Assembly (NCBI RefSeq): GCF_050946515.1
Contig: NZ_JBMNUX010000015.1
Location: 1 to 57,354, forward strand
Direction of reading: 5' to 3'
Length of the DNA: 57,354 nt
From: Tractidigestivibacter sp050946515
GTDB taxonomy: Bacteria > Actinomycetota > Coriobacteriia > Coriobacteriales > Atopobiaceae
Both the position numbers and the translations under genes were made by a program. Below, in pieces: positions 34,188 through 45,164 of this stretch (the first letter of the stretch is position 1; each line of letters starts with the position of its first letter). Below the pieces are notes generated by a model, which worked only from the letters and a program-made list of their open reading frames with translations, searched no databases and was not told where the DNA came from.

Positions 34188-35333
34188 TTACTCCCCCTTC
34201 CCGACAACCACGTCGTTGCCAATGACGGCGGTGTCCTTCGTGGTGTCGACGCTGCCGAGGTTGACGTTCTCCTCGACGACTGAGTTTTCTCCCAGAATGG
34301 CACGCACGACATGCGCGCCCTCCTTGACGACAGCGCCAGGCAGCAGGACGGAGTCCTCGACGGTGGCACGCTCGCCGACGTAGGCGTCGGTCGAGAGAAT
34401 CGAGTGGCGCGCGCGCCCGAACACGCGGCAGCCGTTGCCGACAAGGCAGTCATCAACGTCGCCGTCGCGACCGATGTAGGCAGGCGGACGGGTGGAGGCG
34501 TTGGACATGATCGGGAAGTCCTTGCTGTAGATGTCAAACTCGGGGTCGCGTCCCAGCAAGTCCATGCTGGTCTCGTGATAGCTGGAGATGGTACCGACAT
34601 CGCGCCAGAATCCGTTGAACTCGTAGGTGTACAGGCGCTTGCCCTCTGCGAGCAGCTTCGGGATGATGTTCTTGCCAAAGTCGTGCTCGGACGTCTGGTC
34701 GACGGCATCTTCCTTCAGCGACTTGATGAGAAGGTCGGCGTTGAAGATGTAGATGCCCATGGAAGCGAGGTTCGAATCGGGCTTCTTGGGCTTCTCGGTG
34801 AACTTGAGGATGCGCTCGTCCTCGTCCTGCGTGATGATGCCGAAGCGCGAGGCCTCTTCCCAAGCGACGGGCATGACGGCAATCGTGAGGTCTGCGTTGT
34901 GACGCTTGTGGTTCTCGAGCATCTTGCCATAGTCCATGCGGTAGAGCTGGTCGCCCGAGAGGATCAGCACGTACTCAGGGTCGTTCTGCTCGATGTAGCC
35001 GATGTTCTGCGTGACGGCGTCAGCCGTGCCCTCGTACCAAGCGCCTCCCGTCTGGGTTGCGTAAGGCGGCAGAATGGAGACTCCGCCATCGCGCTCGTCG
35101 AGGTTCCACGCCTCGCCGGTTCCGATGTAGGAGTGCAGCAGATACGGACGGTACTGCGTCAGAACGCCGACGGTCGAGACGCCCGAATTCGCGCAGTTAG
35201 AAAGCGCGAAGTCGATGATGCGGAACTTGCCGCCAAACGACACGGCGGGTTTAGCAACGTTGCTGGTAAGGGCGCCGAGTCGGCTACCCTGCCCGCCTGC
35301 AAGAAGCATAGCAATGCATTCCTTCTTGCTCAT
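34188..35333 (-). CDS. glgC: Glucose-1-phosphate adenylyltransferase
   Basis: Makes ADP-glucose from glucose-1-phosphate and ATP, the committed step of glycogen synthesis. The 381-residue protein begins MSKKECIAMLLAGGQGSRL, with the pyrophosphorylase signature GGQGSRLGALTSNVAKPAV. The sugar-phosphate site is FTEKPKKPDS, and the C-terminal beta-helix is present (GNGCRVFGRARHSIL). ATG 35333 is preferred over 35387 because it matches the family start and follows GGGGGA. Confidence 0.97.
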   Translation of the reverse strand: MSKKECIAMLLAGGQGSRLGALTSNVAKPAVSFGGKFRIIDFALSNCANSGVSTVGVLTQYRPYLLHSYIGTGEAWNLDERDGGVSILPPYATQTGGAWYEGTADAVTQNIGYIEQNDPEYVLILSGDQLYRMDYGKMLENHKRHNADLTIAVMPVAWEEASRFGIITQDEDERILKFTEKPKKPDSNLASMGIYIFNADLLIKSLKEDAVDQTSEHDFGKNIIPKLLAEGKRLYTYEFNGFWRDVGTISSYHETSMDLLGRDPEFDIYSKDFPIMSNASTRPPAYIGRDGDVDDCLVGNGCRVFGRARHSILSTDAYVGERATVEDSVLLPGAVVKEGAHVVRAILGENSVVEENVNLGSVDTTKDTAVIGNDVVVGKGE

Positions 35334-35391
35334 AGGTCCCCCAATCCCTTCATCGATACGACCAAACCTTCTGATACCTAATGCCAATCCT

Positions 35392-35412
35392 GCGCCAGCC
35401 GAAAGCTGGCGC
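35392..35412. other. Intercistronic hairpin between glgP and glgC
   Basis: An 8-bp GC-rich stem, 35392-35399 with 35405-35412 (loop CGAAA), stands alone in the 90-base glgP-glgC gap. There is no U-tract, so it more likely stabilises or processes the operon transcript than ends it. Confidence 0.5.
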
Positions 35413-35423
35413 GGGAGTACTAC

Positions 35424-37853
35424 CTACGCATCAATATGCCAGATGTCACGCGCGTATTCCCTAATTGTTCGGTCACTAGAGAAGTATCCGGCCTTGGCGG
35501 TATTGTGAAGCGCCGCCTTGTTCCAAGCAGTGCGGTCCTCATACGCGGCGGTGAGCTCGTCCCACGCCTGCACATAGGAGTGGAAGTCGCGCAGAACCAA
35601 GTCGGGGTCATTGTTTACCAGGAGGTAGTCATGGATGCTCTCGAAGTTGCCCGACAGGCGAGCGAGCGTGCCATCGGAGAGCATGTCGACCACGCGGCCG
35701 AGGCGATCGCGATCGGAGTTGTAAAGGTCCCAAGCATAGTAGCGACCAGTTGCGTGCAGCTCGTCAACCTCCTCGGTGCGCAGGCCGAAGATCTTGATGT
35801 TCTCATCGCCCACGAGCTTGGCAATCTCGACGTTGGCGCCATCGTAGGTGCCAAGCGTGATGGCCGCGTTCATCATGAGCTTCATGTTTGAGGTGCCAGA
35901 GGCCTCGGTGCCTGCCGTGGAGATCTGCTCGGAGATTTCGGCCGCAGGGTAGATCAGCTGTGCGCTGGAGACTGCAAAATTGGGCACGAAGGCAACCTTG
36001 ATCTTGTCGTTGGCACGCGGGTCGTTGTTGATCACGTCGGCCACAGAGTTGATCAGGCGGATGACCTCCTTGGCGAAGGTGTAGCTCTGAGCAGCCTTGC
36101 CCGAGAAGATGAAGGAGGTTGGGCGAGGATCGTAGTGCGGGTCGGTGAGGATGCGATTGTAGACGTCCAGGATCTTGAGAACGTTCAGCAGCTGGCGCTT
36201 GTAGGCATGGAAGCGCTTGACCTGCACGTCGAAGACCGTGGAAGTGTCAAGCTCGACGCCCGTGGTCTGCTTGACGTAGGCGGCAAGGCGCTCCTTGTCC
36301 CAGCGCTTGGCCTTCTCCATCTCGTCGAGAAAGCCCTGGTCCTTCTCATAGGGAACGAGCTTCTCGAGCTCGAAGGCGTCGTCCATCCAGCCGTCGCCGA
36401 TGGCGCCGGTGATGAGCTTGGCATAGGGCGGGTTGGCCTCGCACAGGAAGCGGCGATGCGACACGCCGTTGGTCTTGTTGTTGAAGCGCTCGGGATAGAG
36501 GACATAGAAGTCCTTGAGCGTGGTCCTCTCGAGGATGCCCGTGTGAAGGGCGGAGACGCCATTGACGGAGTGCGAGAAAATCACGGAAAGGTTGGCCATG
36601 CGCACCTGGCCGTCCCAGAGGATGGCCGTGCGGGAGAGGGCGTCTGCCCAGTTGTCGCCCTTCTGGGGGAAGCTCTCGCGATAGCGGCGGTCAATCTCTT
36701 CAATGAACATGTAGAGTCGCGGCATGAGGCTGCGGAACGTGTTGATTGGCCACTTCTCCAGAGCCTCCGGCATGACCGTGTGGTTGGTGTAGGAGATGGT
36801 GTTGCGGCAGATCTTGAATGCGAGGTCAAAGTCAACGCCACGCTCGTCGACCAGCAGGCGCATGAGCTCAGGGCCGCACATCGCGGGGTGCGTATCGTTG
36901 GTGTGGATGCACACGTGGTCGGCCAGGTGCTCCCAGTCGGGGCCGTACTCGCGCTCGTAGCTGCGCAGAATCGTCTGCAGACCGGCGGAGACAAAGAGGT
37001 ACTCCTGCTTCAGGCGCAGGATGCGGCCATGCTCGCCAGAGTCGTTGGGGTACAGAATCGTGGAAATGGCCTCGACGTCAGAGCGGAACTTGTTTGCGCG
37101 GGCATAGTCGCCAGCGTTGAACGCGTCGAGGTCAAAGTTCTCCTCGTAAGGCTCGGCGCTCCAAAGGCGAAGACGGTTGACCTTCTTTCCGCCGTAGCCA
37201 ACAATGGGCACGTCGTACGGGACGGCGCGGACAAGCTCGCCGCCCTCCTGCGTGAACCAATAGCGACCGGTCTCGTCCTCGTGGCGCTCGACATGGCCAC
37301 CAAACTGCACGGTCACGGCAGCGGCATCGCGGCGAGCCTCCCAGGGGAATCCGTTGGCCAGCCAGTTGTCGGTTTTCTCAACCTGACGGCCGCCCTCAAT
37401 GGCCTGGCGGAACAGCCCGTAGTGATAACGCATGCCGTTGCCGTAGCCATTAATGCCCTCATGTGCCATGGAGTCAAGGAAGCACGCTGCAAGACGACCA
37501 AGGCCGCCGTTGCCGAGGCCCGGGTCAACTTCCTGACGGCAAATCTCTTCGATCGAATCACCCATGTCCTTGACGCCCTTGGCAACCACGTCGCGAACGC
37601 CGAGGTTCATCAAATAGTTGTCAAGCAGCGGACCAAGCAGGAACTCGAGCGAGAAGTAATAAACCTTCTTCTCCCCGTTCTTATGAGTGTCGATGCCAAC
37701 GTTGCGGGACTTCTTAGCGATGAGCGTAGCTAGCACCTGATAGCGCTCGAGCTCGGTGCACTCCTCGAAGGTCTTGGCAAGGTCTGCGTTGCAGGCCTCG
37801 CGGTACTGCTCTTCGAAGTCCTTCTCGTCCTTGAAAATGCTCTTGTTTGCCAT
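35424..37853 (-). CDS. glgP: Glycogen/maltodextrin phosphorylase
   Basis: Releases glucose-1-phosphate from alpha-1,4-glucan with inorganic phosphate (GT35). The 809-residue protein has family length, the N-terminal YFSLEFLLG and GNGGLGRLAACFLDS segments, and the PLP-lysine signature EASGTSNMKLMMN near the C-terminus. ATG 37853 with GGAG four bases upstream is preferred over the open frame to 37964. Its presence inside a synthesis operon suggests storage and release are transcribed together. A 12-bp palindrome with central CG lies just upstream. Confidence 0.97.
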   Translation of the reverse strand: MANKSIFKDEKDFEEQYREACNADLAKTFEECTELERYQVLATLIAKKSRNVGIDTHKNGEKKVYYFSLEFLLGPLLDNYLMNLGVRDVVAKGVKDMGDSIEEICRQEVDPGLGNGGLGRLAACFLDSMAHEGINGYGNGMRYHYGLFRQAIEGGRQVEKTDNWLANGFPWEARRDAAAVTVQFGGHVERHEDETGRYWFTQEGGELVRAVPYDVPIVGYGGKKVNRLRLWSAEPYEENFDLDAFNAGDYARANKFRSDVEAISTILYPNDSGEHGRILRLKQEYLFVSAGLQTILRSYEREYGPDWEHLADHVCIHTNDTHPAMCGPELMRLLVDERGVDFDLAFKICRNTISYTNHTVMPEALEKWPINTFRSLMPRLYMFIEEIDRRYRESFPQKGDNWADALSRTAILWDGQVRMANLSVIFSHSVNGVSALHTGILERTTLKDFYVLYPERFNNKTNGVSHRRFLCEANPPYAKLITGAIGDGWMDDAFELEKLVPYEKDQGFLDEMEKAKRWDKERLAAYVKQTTGVELDTSTVFDVQVKRFHAYKRQLLNVLKILDVYNRILTDPHYDPRPTSFIFSGKAAQSYTFAKEVIRLINSVADVINNDPRANDKIKVAFVPNFAVSSAQLIYPAAEISEQISTAGTEASGTSNMKLMMNAAITLGTYDGANVEIAKLVGDENIKIFGLRTEEVDELHATGRYYAWDLYNSDRDRLGRVVDMLSDGTLARLSGNFESIHDYLLVNNDPDLVLRDFHSYVQAWDELTAAYEDRTAWNKAALHNTAKAGYFSSDRTIREYARDIWHIDA

Positions 37854-37875
37854 GTGACTCCAATGGTTGTCCTGT

Positions 37876-37887
37876 GGGAACGTTCCC
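37876..37887. promoter_or_regulatory. Candidate LacI-family operator upstream of glgP
   Basis: GGGAACGTTCCC is a perfect 12-bp palindrome with the central CG step usual for LacI-family sites. On the minus strand it sits just after a -10-like TACTAT and 23 bases before the glgP start, a repressor-type position. No regulator gene is adjacent. Confidence 0.45.
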
Positions 37888-37981
37888 GCCATATAGTATG
37901 AACGAGTGCGGGCGATAGATGGGTTGCGATTGGGCCACCCAAAGGTAATTTTTCTATCTCCCACACCCGGCGGACAACGCC

Positions 37982-40213
<2,232 letters not shown>

Positions 40214-40301
40214 GCCCGCTCCTTCTTACGAACCCGCACCCGAATCCGCTTCCCCACTCGTAACGAAGCTAAAATAACGCAACAACGTCACTCGTTCTTC
40301 A

Positions 40302-40307
40302 ATTATA
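40302..40307 (-). promoter_or_regulatory. Candidate -10 box of the glg operon
   Basis: On the minus strand this is TATAAT, about 90 bases before the glgB ATG, in the only AT-rich part of the glgB-nth gap. No good -35 hexamer was found at the usual distance, so an activator may be needed. Confidence 0.4.
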
Positions 40308-40406
40308 TTCCACAGAGCCTAACAATCGGCGAGCGGGGAAGGCACGTACAGGTTGAGGCTTTTCTGTTGAAATTGTTGAATGAATTGCAGGCAGAAAGGT
40401 TGTGCG

Positions 40407-41090
40407 ATGGCACGAGAATCACAACGAGCAAAGCGCGAGAGGGCCGTTGAGATATGCCGGCGCATGGGTGAGCTGTATCCCGATGCCCAAAGCGCGCTTT
40501 CGTTCTCGAATCCGTTCGAACTTGTCATATGCGTCATGCTCTCGGCCCAGACAACCGATGCCGCCGTCAATCGCGTGACCCCCGAGCTGTTTCGCCGCTG
40601 GCCCGACGCGCAGTCGATGGCTGGCACAGACCCCGACGAGGTCGGAGAGGTAATTCGCACCATTGGGTTCTGGCGCGCCAAGGCACAGCACTGCGTGGAA
40701 GCGTCACAGATAATCGTGTCCGATTTTGGCGGAGAAGTGCCCCGCACGATGGAAGAGCTCACAAAGCTTCCTGGCGTAGGAAGAAAGACGGCCAACATCG
40801 TGCTCAACAAGGCCTATGGCGTGGTAGATGGCATCGCCGTCGACACGCACGTCTACCGATTGGCGACGCGCTTCGGGCTGACCAAGGCGCCGACGCCGCT
40901 TGCTGCCGAGCAGGACCTTCTCAAGATCTTGCCGCATGAGCTGTGGGGGTCTGTAAACGAGCAATGGATTCATTTTGGGCGCGACACCTGCACGGCACGC
41001 GCCCCAAAGTGCGCCGGCTGCCCCATGGCGGACATCTGCCCCAGCGCCGGGCAGCCAGACCGATACACGAAGCAACGCAAGACGAAGTAG
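40407..41090 (+). CDS. nth: Endonuclease III
   Basis: A bifunctional DNA glycosylase/AP lyase for oxidised pyrimidines. The 227-residue protein has the helix-hairpin-helix LPGVGRKTANIVLNKAYG with its catalytic Lys, the catalytic Asp in VDTHVYRLATRFG, and a complete C-terminal [4Fe-4S] loop C-x6-C-x2-C-x5-C (CTARAPKCAGCPMADIC). ATG 40407 follows GAAAGG; the frame is open to 40380. It is divergent from glgB. It contrasts with the clusterless MutY-like protein further right. Confidence 0.97.
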   Translation: MARESQRAKRERAVEICRRMGELYPDAQSALSFSNPFELVICVMLSAQTTDAAVNRVTPELFRRWPDAQSMAGTDPDEVGEVIRTIGFWRAKAQHCVEASQIIVSDFGGEVPRTMEELTKLPGVGRKTANIVLNKAYGVVDGIAVDTHVYRLATRFGLTKAPTPLAAEQDLLKILPHELWGSVNEQWIHFGRDTCTARAPKCAGCPMADICPSAGQPDRYTKQRKTK

Positions 41091-41129
41091 GGCCGGTGTC
41101 CGCCCGGACCCCAGCCCCACACGTAAGCA

Positions 41130-42050
41130 TTACTGCCTTGGCTTGCGAGCAAAGATGTGCATGAGAAAGCGCACAAGCGCGTAGAGCGCCAGCACCGTCG
41201 CGATGACGGTCTCAATCACCACGATAGGGCCAAGCCAAGGCACGGAGTAGCCAAGCTTCGCGAGAAGACCCATCGTCTGCTTCAGCGCGATTGCCGTGAT
41301 CGCAAACGGGAAGGTGTAGGCTGCGTATGCCGGCGAGAAGTCCTTCCTGGAGAGCAGGCTCGGCAGCCTCACCAGCACGACGACGTAGAAGATCGTTGCC
41401 ACTGCCTCAAGCACGACGAGCAGCGCAGCCGATGCCGGCGAGACCGACTGCACGTAGCCAGCCACGCACAGGCTGGCGGGCGCGGTCATGATGCAGAAGA
41501 CGGGGCGGGCAGGCGCAGGCGGCTCCCCAACCTTTGTATAGCGCGCCACGATGACCACCGTGAGCGGCACGAAACAGATAAGACCGAACCAGAAGCAAAT
41601 GGCGCCTATAAGCTGCTGCCCAAAGGACGGAGCGCACAGCGACGCAGCAACTATTCCCACGTACACGATGTACCAGCTGGGGAAGACCTTCTTCAGATCA
41701 AAGCGCGCGACGTAGGTGGCAGTAAACCACACGATCAGGCAGATGTGCAGGGCAAAGCCAATCCACCACAGCGCCGCCCCAAAGGCGACGGACAGCGGTC
41801 GAACGTATCCCGCAAGCAGCGTGAGCGCCATGGGGAAGGTTCCCGAGATGCTCGCGAGCAGGGGATTTGCCATGTCGCGCCTCAGAGAGCCGGAATCAGA
41901 AATGAGGTGAGCAATAAGCAGCACGCCGAGCAGAGCGGAGATAGCGCCGCACGCAACGTGCAAGGGCTCCCCATAGCTCTGGAGGAGATTGCCAAGCCCG
42001 GCAAAGCCGAGCATGACCCCGGCGATGGAAAGGGGGACTCGCTTAAGCAA
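41130..42050 (-). CDS. TDT-family (TehA/SLAC1-like) membrane transporter
   Basis: A 306-residue integral membrane protein with about ten hydrophobic helices, of the tellurite-resistance/dicarboxylate transporter (TDT) fold, which moves small anions. Typical positions are ISGTFPMALTLLAGYVRP and RPVFCIMTAPASLCVAGYV. TTG 42050 is chosen as the start: it follows AGGAAGGAAACCG and overlaps the stop of the preceding gene by eight bases, implying translational coupling. The frame is open to 42092. The substrate is unknown. Confidence 0.8.
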   Translation of the reverse strand: MLKRVPLSIAGVMLGFAGLGNLLQSYGEPLHVACGAISALLGVLLIAHLISDSGSLRRDMANPLLASISGTFPMALTLLAGYVRPLSVAFGAALWWIGFALHICLIVWFTATYVARFDLKKVFPSWYIVYVGIVAASLCAPSFGQQLIGAICFWFGLICFVPLTVVIVARYTKVGEPPAPARPVFCIMTAPASLCVAGYVQSVSPASAALLVVLEAVATIFYVVVLVRLPSLLSRKDFSPAYAAYTFPFAITAIALKQTMGLLAKLGYSVPWLGPIVVIETVIATVLALYALVRFLMHIFARKPRQ

Positions 42051-42618
42051 CGGTTTCCTTCCTCCTGAGCGGCTCGACGTCGCGAATGGCACGACGAGGC
42101 AGGGGCTTGCCTCCGCCCTCGGTCCCCGCGTCCAGGTTGGCGATACCCTCCTCGCGGCAGATGATCGTGGCTACCTTCCAGGCGCATAGGCCGGTGAACC
42201 AGATGCACTGCTCCTTGTGCTCGCCCTGCCCCATGTTGAACTCACGAGTGAGGACGCGGCAGCACAGGGCGTGCTTGCCGTTGGCGTCCTTGAACCAGTC
42301 GTGCAGCTCATGGGTCAGACTCATGCAGTGCTGGACCTTGGGGTCAGAGGGCCCGTTCTGCTCGGTGCGACCGTAGAGCAGCCCCAGGACGGCTACTCCT
42401 CCATTGGCGGCACCGCACATGCAGCCGGACTTGCCGACGCCGACGGACATGCCGGAGACCATCGCGATCACGTACTCGGGAACGTCCAGCCCGAACGAGT
42501 CGCGAATGGCACTCATGACCGCCTCGTCGCAGAAGAATCCGCCCTTGTAGTAGGACTCCGCAAGCCTCTGGACCTTGTGCGGGCTTACTTCCCGTACGCC
42601 GATTTCGAAGTTTGCCAT
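42043..42618 (-). CDS. C_GCAxxG_C_C family redox-type protein
   Basis: A 191-residue cytoplasmic protein with the conserved cysteine pattern of the C_GCAxxG_C_C family. Early there is FFCDEAVM, then SGCMCGAANGGVAVLG, and later CCRVLTREF, EQCIWFTG and LCAWKVA. These cysteines probably hold a metal or form redox disulphides; the reaction is not known. Its stop overlaps the start of the TDT transporter, so the pair may work together on a small anion or redox substrate. A good sigma-70 promoter lies upstream. Confidence 0.85.
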   Translation of the reverse strand: MANFEIGVREVSPHKVQRLAESYYKGGFFCDEAVMSAIRDSFGLDVPEYVIAMVSGMSVGVGKSGCMCGAANGGVAVLGLLYGRTEQNGPSDPKVQHCMSLTHELHDWFKDANGKHALCCRVLTREFNMGQGEHKEQCIWFTGLCAWKVATIICREEGIANLDAGTEGGGKPLPRRAIRDVEPLRRKETVA

Positions 42619-42694
42619 TCCTCTCTCCCCTTTCCTTGTCCTGCCCGCTGCGGGAATAGCTTCTCCCGCCCCTTGCGGGAATCACATGGGGAAT

Positions 42695-42723
42695 ATTCTA
42701 ATCGAGATAATTTAACTATTCAA
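42695..42723 (-). promoter_or_regulatory. Sigma-70-type promoter for the C_GCAxxG_C_C/TDT pair
   Basis: On the minus strand TTGAAT (42718-42723) and TAGAAT (42695-42700) are spaced by exactly 17 bases in an AT-rich pocket about 80 bases before the gene start. The rest of the 260-base gap to metY shows nothing else. Confidence 0.65.
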
Positions 42724-42878
42724 ATAGTAATATGCGAGCGGCAAAGCAGAGCATTCGCGCTGATAGGACGGCATACGCGACGGCTCCCCAACGGTCACGA
42801 AATGAGCCCCGCGACCTAGAGCGCGTGATGGCGCAGCAGACCGCGGGGCGCGGAGGACAAAACGATGAGCGGCTGGCT

Positions 42879-44198
42879 CTAGACGCGGCTGAGCGCCTGG
42901 TCGAGGTCGGCGATGATGTCGTCGACGCTCTCAATGCCCACAGACAGGCGGATGAGGTCTTCGGAGAGGTGGGCCGCCTTAAGCTGCTCGGGCGAAAGTT
43001 GCGAGTGCGTGGTCGAGGCAGGGTGGATGATGAGCGACTTTGCGTCGCCGACGTTTGCCAGATGCGTGAAGAGCTTCACGTTGTTCACCACGGACAGCCC
43101 TGCCTCGCGACCGCCCTTGACCCCAAATACGACAACGCCGCCAAAGCCGTGGCGCAAGATGCGAGAGGCGACCTCGTGACTGGGGTCGTTCTCAAGACCG
43201 GAGTAGCGCACCCACGCAACCTTCGGGTGGGACTCGAGGAACTTTGCAACGGCAAGCGCGTTATCTGAGTGGCGCTGGACACGCAGCGAGAGGTCCTCGA
43301 TGCCAAGCCCTATGAGCTGAGCCGCATACGGCGACAGGGTAGGGCCAAAGTCGCGGAGCTTGTTGGCAAGAACGCGCGTCGAGAAGGGCGCGGCAGGCGC
43401 TGCGTCGGCAAAGACTATGCCATGGTAGGAGGGGTCGGGCTCGGTCAGCGTAGGGTACTTGCCCGACGTTTTCTTCCAATCGAACTTGCCCGTATCAACC
43501 ACAGCACCGCCGAGCGTTGCCCCATGGCCGCCAATCCATTTGGTGAGAGACTCGATCACCACGGCTGCCCCGTCCTCGGAGGGGCGATACAGATACGGCG
43601 TCGCGAAAGTGTTGTCCACAAACACGGGGACGGGCTCTTTGAGCGAGTTGGCGGCAGCCACGATGGCAGGAACGTCGGCAACGTCTACCAGCGGGTTTCC
43701 GATGGTCTCGACGTACCAGAGCTTGGTGTTGGGCTTGGTTGCGGCCACGAACGCGTCGATATCGTTGTTCTCGACGAAGGTGGTCTCGACGCCGAGGTCC
43801 GCCAGAGTGTGCAGCAGGATGTTCCACGTTCCACCGTAGAGCGAATCAGACGCGACGACGTGATCGCCCGCGCCCACGATGTTGGTGATGGCGAGAATCT
43901 CTGCCGCGTGACCGGATGCGACAGCAACGGCGCCAGTGCCGCCCTCGATTGCAGCCACGCGAGCGGCAACCGCGTCAGTCGTGGTGTTGGTCAATCGACC
44001 GTAGACGTTTCCCGGCTTCGAGAGCGCAAACTTTGCGGCCCCGTCAGCGGCGTCGTCAAACTGGAATGCCGCAGAGGCGTAGATGGGAAGCGAGGAAGAC
44101 CCCGTGACGGGGTCGGGCGACCAGCCGGCATGAACCTGCAGGGTCTCAAAGTGCTTCTCGGTGTCTTTGGCAAAGCTGGGGTCGAGTTCAAAGGCCAT
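42879..44198 (-). CDS. metY: O-acetylhomoserine aminocarboxypropyltransferase (sulfhydrylase)
   Basis: A PLP enzyme making homocysteine (or methionine) from O-acetylhomoserine and sulfide (or methanethiol). The 439-residue protein has the Cys/Met-metabolism fold: ASGHAAEILAI, the ETIGNPLVDV region, the PLP lysine in ESLTKWIGGHG, and the IIHPASTTHSQLS signature near the C-terminus. The ATG follows AAAAGGAG. The 330-base upstream region carries two operator-like repeats but no SAM riboswitch or T-box in the sense strand that I can see. It stands alone as a unit. Confidence 0.95.
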   Translation of the reverse strand: MAFELDPSFAKDTEKHFETLQVHAGWSPDPVTGSSSLPIYASAAFQFDDAADGAAKFALSKPGNVYGRLTNTTTDAVAARVAAIEGGTGAVAVASGHAAEILAITNIVGAGDHVVASDSLYGGTWNILLHTLADLGVETTFVENNDIDAFVAATKPNTKLWYVETIGNPLVDVADVPAIVAAANSLKEPVPVFVDNTFATPYLYRPSEDGAAVVIESLTKWIGGHGATLGGAVVDTGKFDWKKTSGKYPTLTEPDPSYHGIVFADAAPAAPFSTRVLANKLRDFGPTLSPYAAQLIGLGIEDLSLRVQRHSDNALAVAKFLESHPKVAWVRYSGLENDPSHEVASRILRHGFGGVVVFGVKGGREAGLSVVNNVKLFTHLANVGDAKSLIIHPASTTHSQLSPEQLKAAHLSEDLIRLSVGIESVDDIIADLDQALSRV

Positions 44199-44293
44199 GA
44201 TGTTCTCCTTTTGGATGGGCGGACGTACCGCGTGCTGGTTCGAATCTGGAGGCGCCCGGAACGCATGGTCGGTTGGCCATCGATCCGGGCTAG

Positions 44294-44314
44294 GTCATCT
44301 GTTTCACCGATATC
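44294..44314. promoter_or_regulatory. Operator-like 21-bp repeat R1 upstream of metY
   Basis: GTCATCTGTTTCACCGATATC matches the R2 site (44405-44425) at 18 of 21 bases, same orientation, 111 bases apart. It has ATC-N9-GAT dyad ends, compatible with a LysR-type T-N11-A site. It lies about 95 bases before the metY start. Confidence 0.5.
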
Positions 44315-44404
44315 TTCCTCTCCTTCTATCGGAGTCGCTGAATGCATACTACAGCAAATTGCACTGTTTACCAGCTAAATTGCTATTCACAGTTTCAAAC
44401 ACTT

Positions 44405-44425
44405 GTTATCTGTTTTACCGATAAC
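44405..44425. promoter_or_regulatory. Operator-like 21-bp repeat R2 upstream of metY
   Basis: The better palindrome of the pair: GTTATC-N9-GATAAC. Between R1 and R2 lie two further related words, AGCAAATTGC and AGCTAAATTGCT (44351-44385), so the whole AT-rich 44290-44430 block looks like a control region. Confidence 0.5.
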
Positions 44426-44468
44426 TTTAGTTAGCACCAAGCGTAATCCTGGCCTGCAGGGCAATTAA

Positions 44469-44502
44469 AAGGCGCCCGCCCCACCATGGGGACGGGCGCC
44501 TT
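44469..44502 (-). terminator. Rho-independent terminator after the rubrerythrin gene
   Basis: A 10-bp stem (44469-44478 with 44493-44502), continued by CCCC/GGGG inside, is followed on the minus strand by TTTTAATT. It lies 30 bases past the rubrerythrin stop. Confidence 0.85.
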
Positions 44503-44531
44503 GGCTAAACGATCTGTCGAGCTAGCCGCAA

Positions 44532-45077
44532 TTAGTAGTTGATTGCCTGCTCCTCGAAGTAGCTCTGCGGGTGGCCACAGACCGGGCAGACCTTCGGGGC
44601 CTCGGGACCAACGTGCAGGTGACCGCAGTTGCGGCACTTCCAGACCTTGACGCCCTCACGAGCAAAGACCTCGCCCTTCTCAACGCGCTCGGCGAGCTTG
44701 TTGTAGCGCTCCTCGTGGGCCTTCTCGATGTTGCCGACCATCTGGAACTTGGCGGCAATCTCGGTAAAGCCCTCCTCCTTTGCCGTAGCGGCGAAGGTGG
44801 GATACATGTCGGTCCACTCACCGTGCTCGCCGGCGGCGGCATCCTTCAGGTTGGTCAGCGTATCAGGGATATCGCCATCATGCAGGTACTTGAACCAAAG
44901 CTTTGCATGCTCGGACTCGTTGCCAGAGGTCTCGGCGAAGATGCCGGAGATCTGGTCATAGCCCTCCTTCTTGGCCTTGCTGGAATAGTAAGCGTACTTG
45001 CGGCAAGCCTGGGACTCGCCAGCAAAAGCCGCCTCGAGATTCTTCTTGGTCTGGGAATTCTCAAAATCAACTGCCAT
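44532..45077 (-). CDS. Rubrerythrin
   Basis: A non-haem di-iron peroxidase of anaerobes that reduces hydrogen peroxide. The 181-residue protein has the four-helix di-iron domain (LEAAFAGESQACRKYAYYSSKA, ETSGNESEHAKLWFKY, EKAHEERYNKLAE) and a C-terminal rubredoxin domain with two CxxC knuckles (WKCRNCGHLHVG, KVCPVCGHPQSYF). ATG 45077 follows GGAGAGAGGAG; the open frame upstream is not used. It is likely an oxidative-stress gene in its own unit. Confidence 0.97.
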   Translation of the reverse strand: MAVDFENSQTKKNLEAAFAGESQACRKYAYYSSKAKKEGYDQISGIFAETSGNESEHAKLWFKYLHDGDIPDTLTNLKDAAAGEHGEWTDMYPTFAATAKEEGFTEIAAKFQMVGNIEKAHEERYNKLAERVEKGEVFAREGVKVWKCRNCGHLHVGPEAPKVCPVCGHPQSYFEEQAINY

Positions 45078-45164
45078 GACTGCTCCTCTCTCCTCCCCTT
45101 GCGGGGAATACAGGACGGACATGTCTTCTTCAGTCGGAAAAACCGACCCAGGAAGATACTAGCA

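Noticed and set aside
44217..44257. tRNA-like fragment or T-box-like words in the metY leader (GGGCG..GGTTCGAATC..CGCCC, and GGGCGGACGTACCGCG)
   Set aside because: No cloverleaf can be drawn, the T-arm does not pair, and the T-box-like word is on the strand opposite metY with no gene after it.
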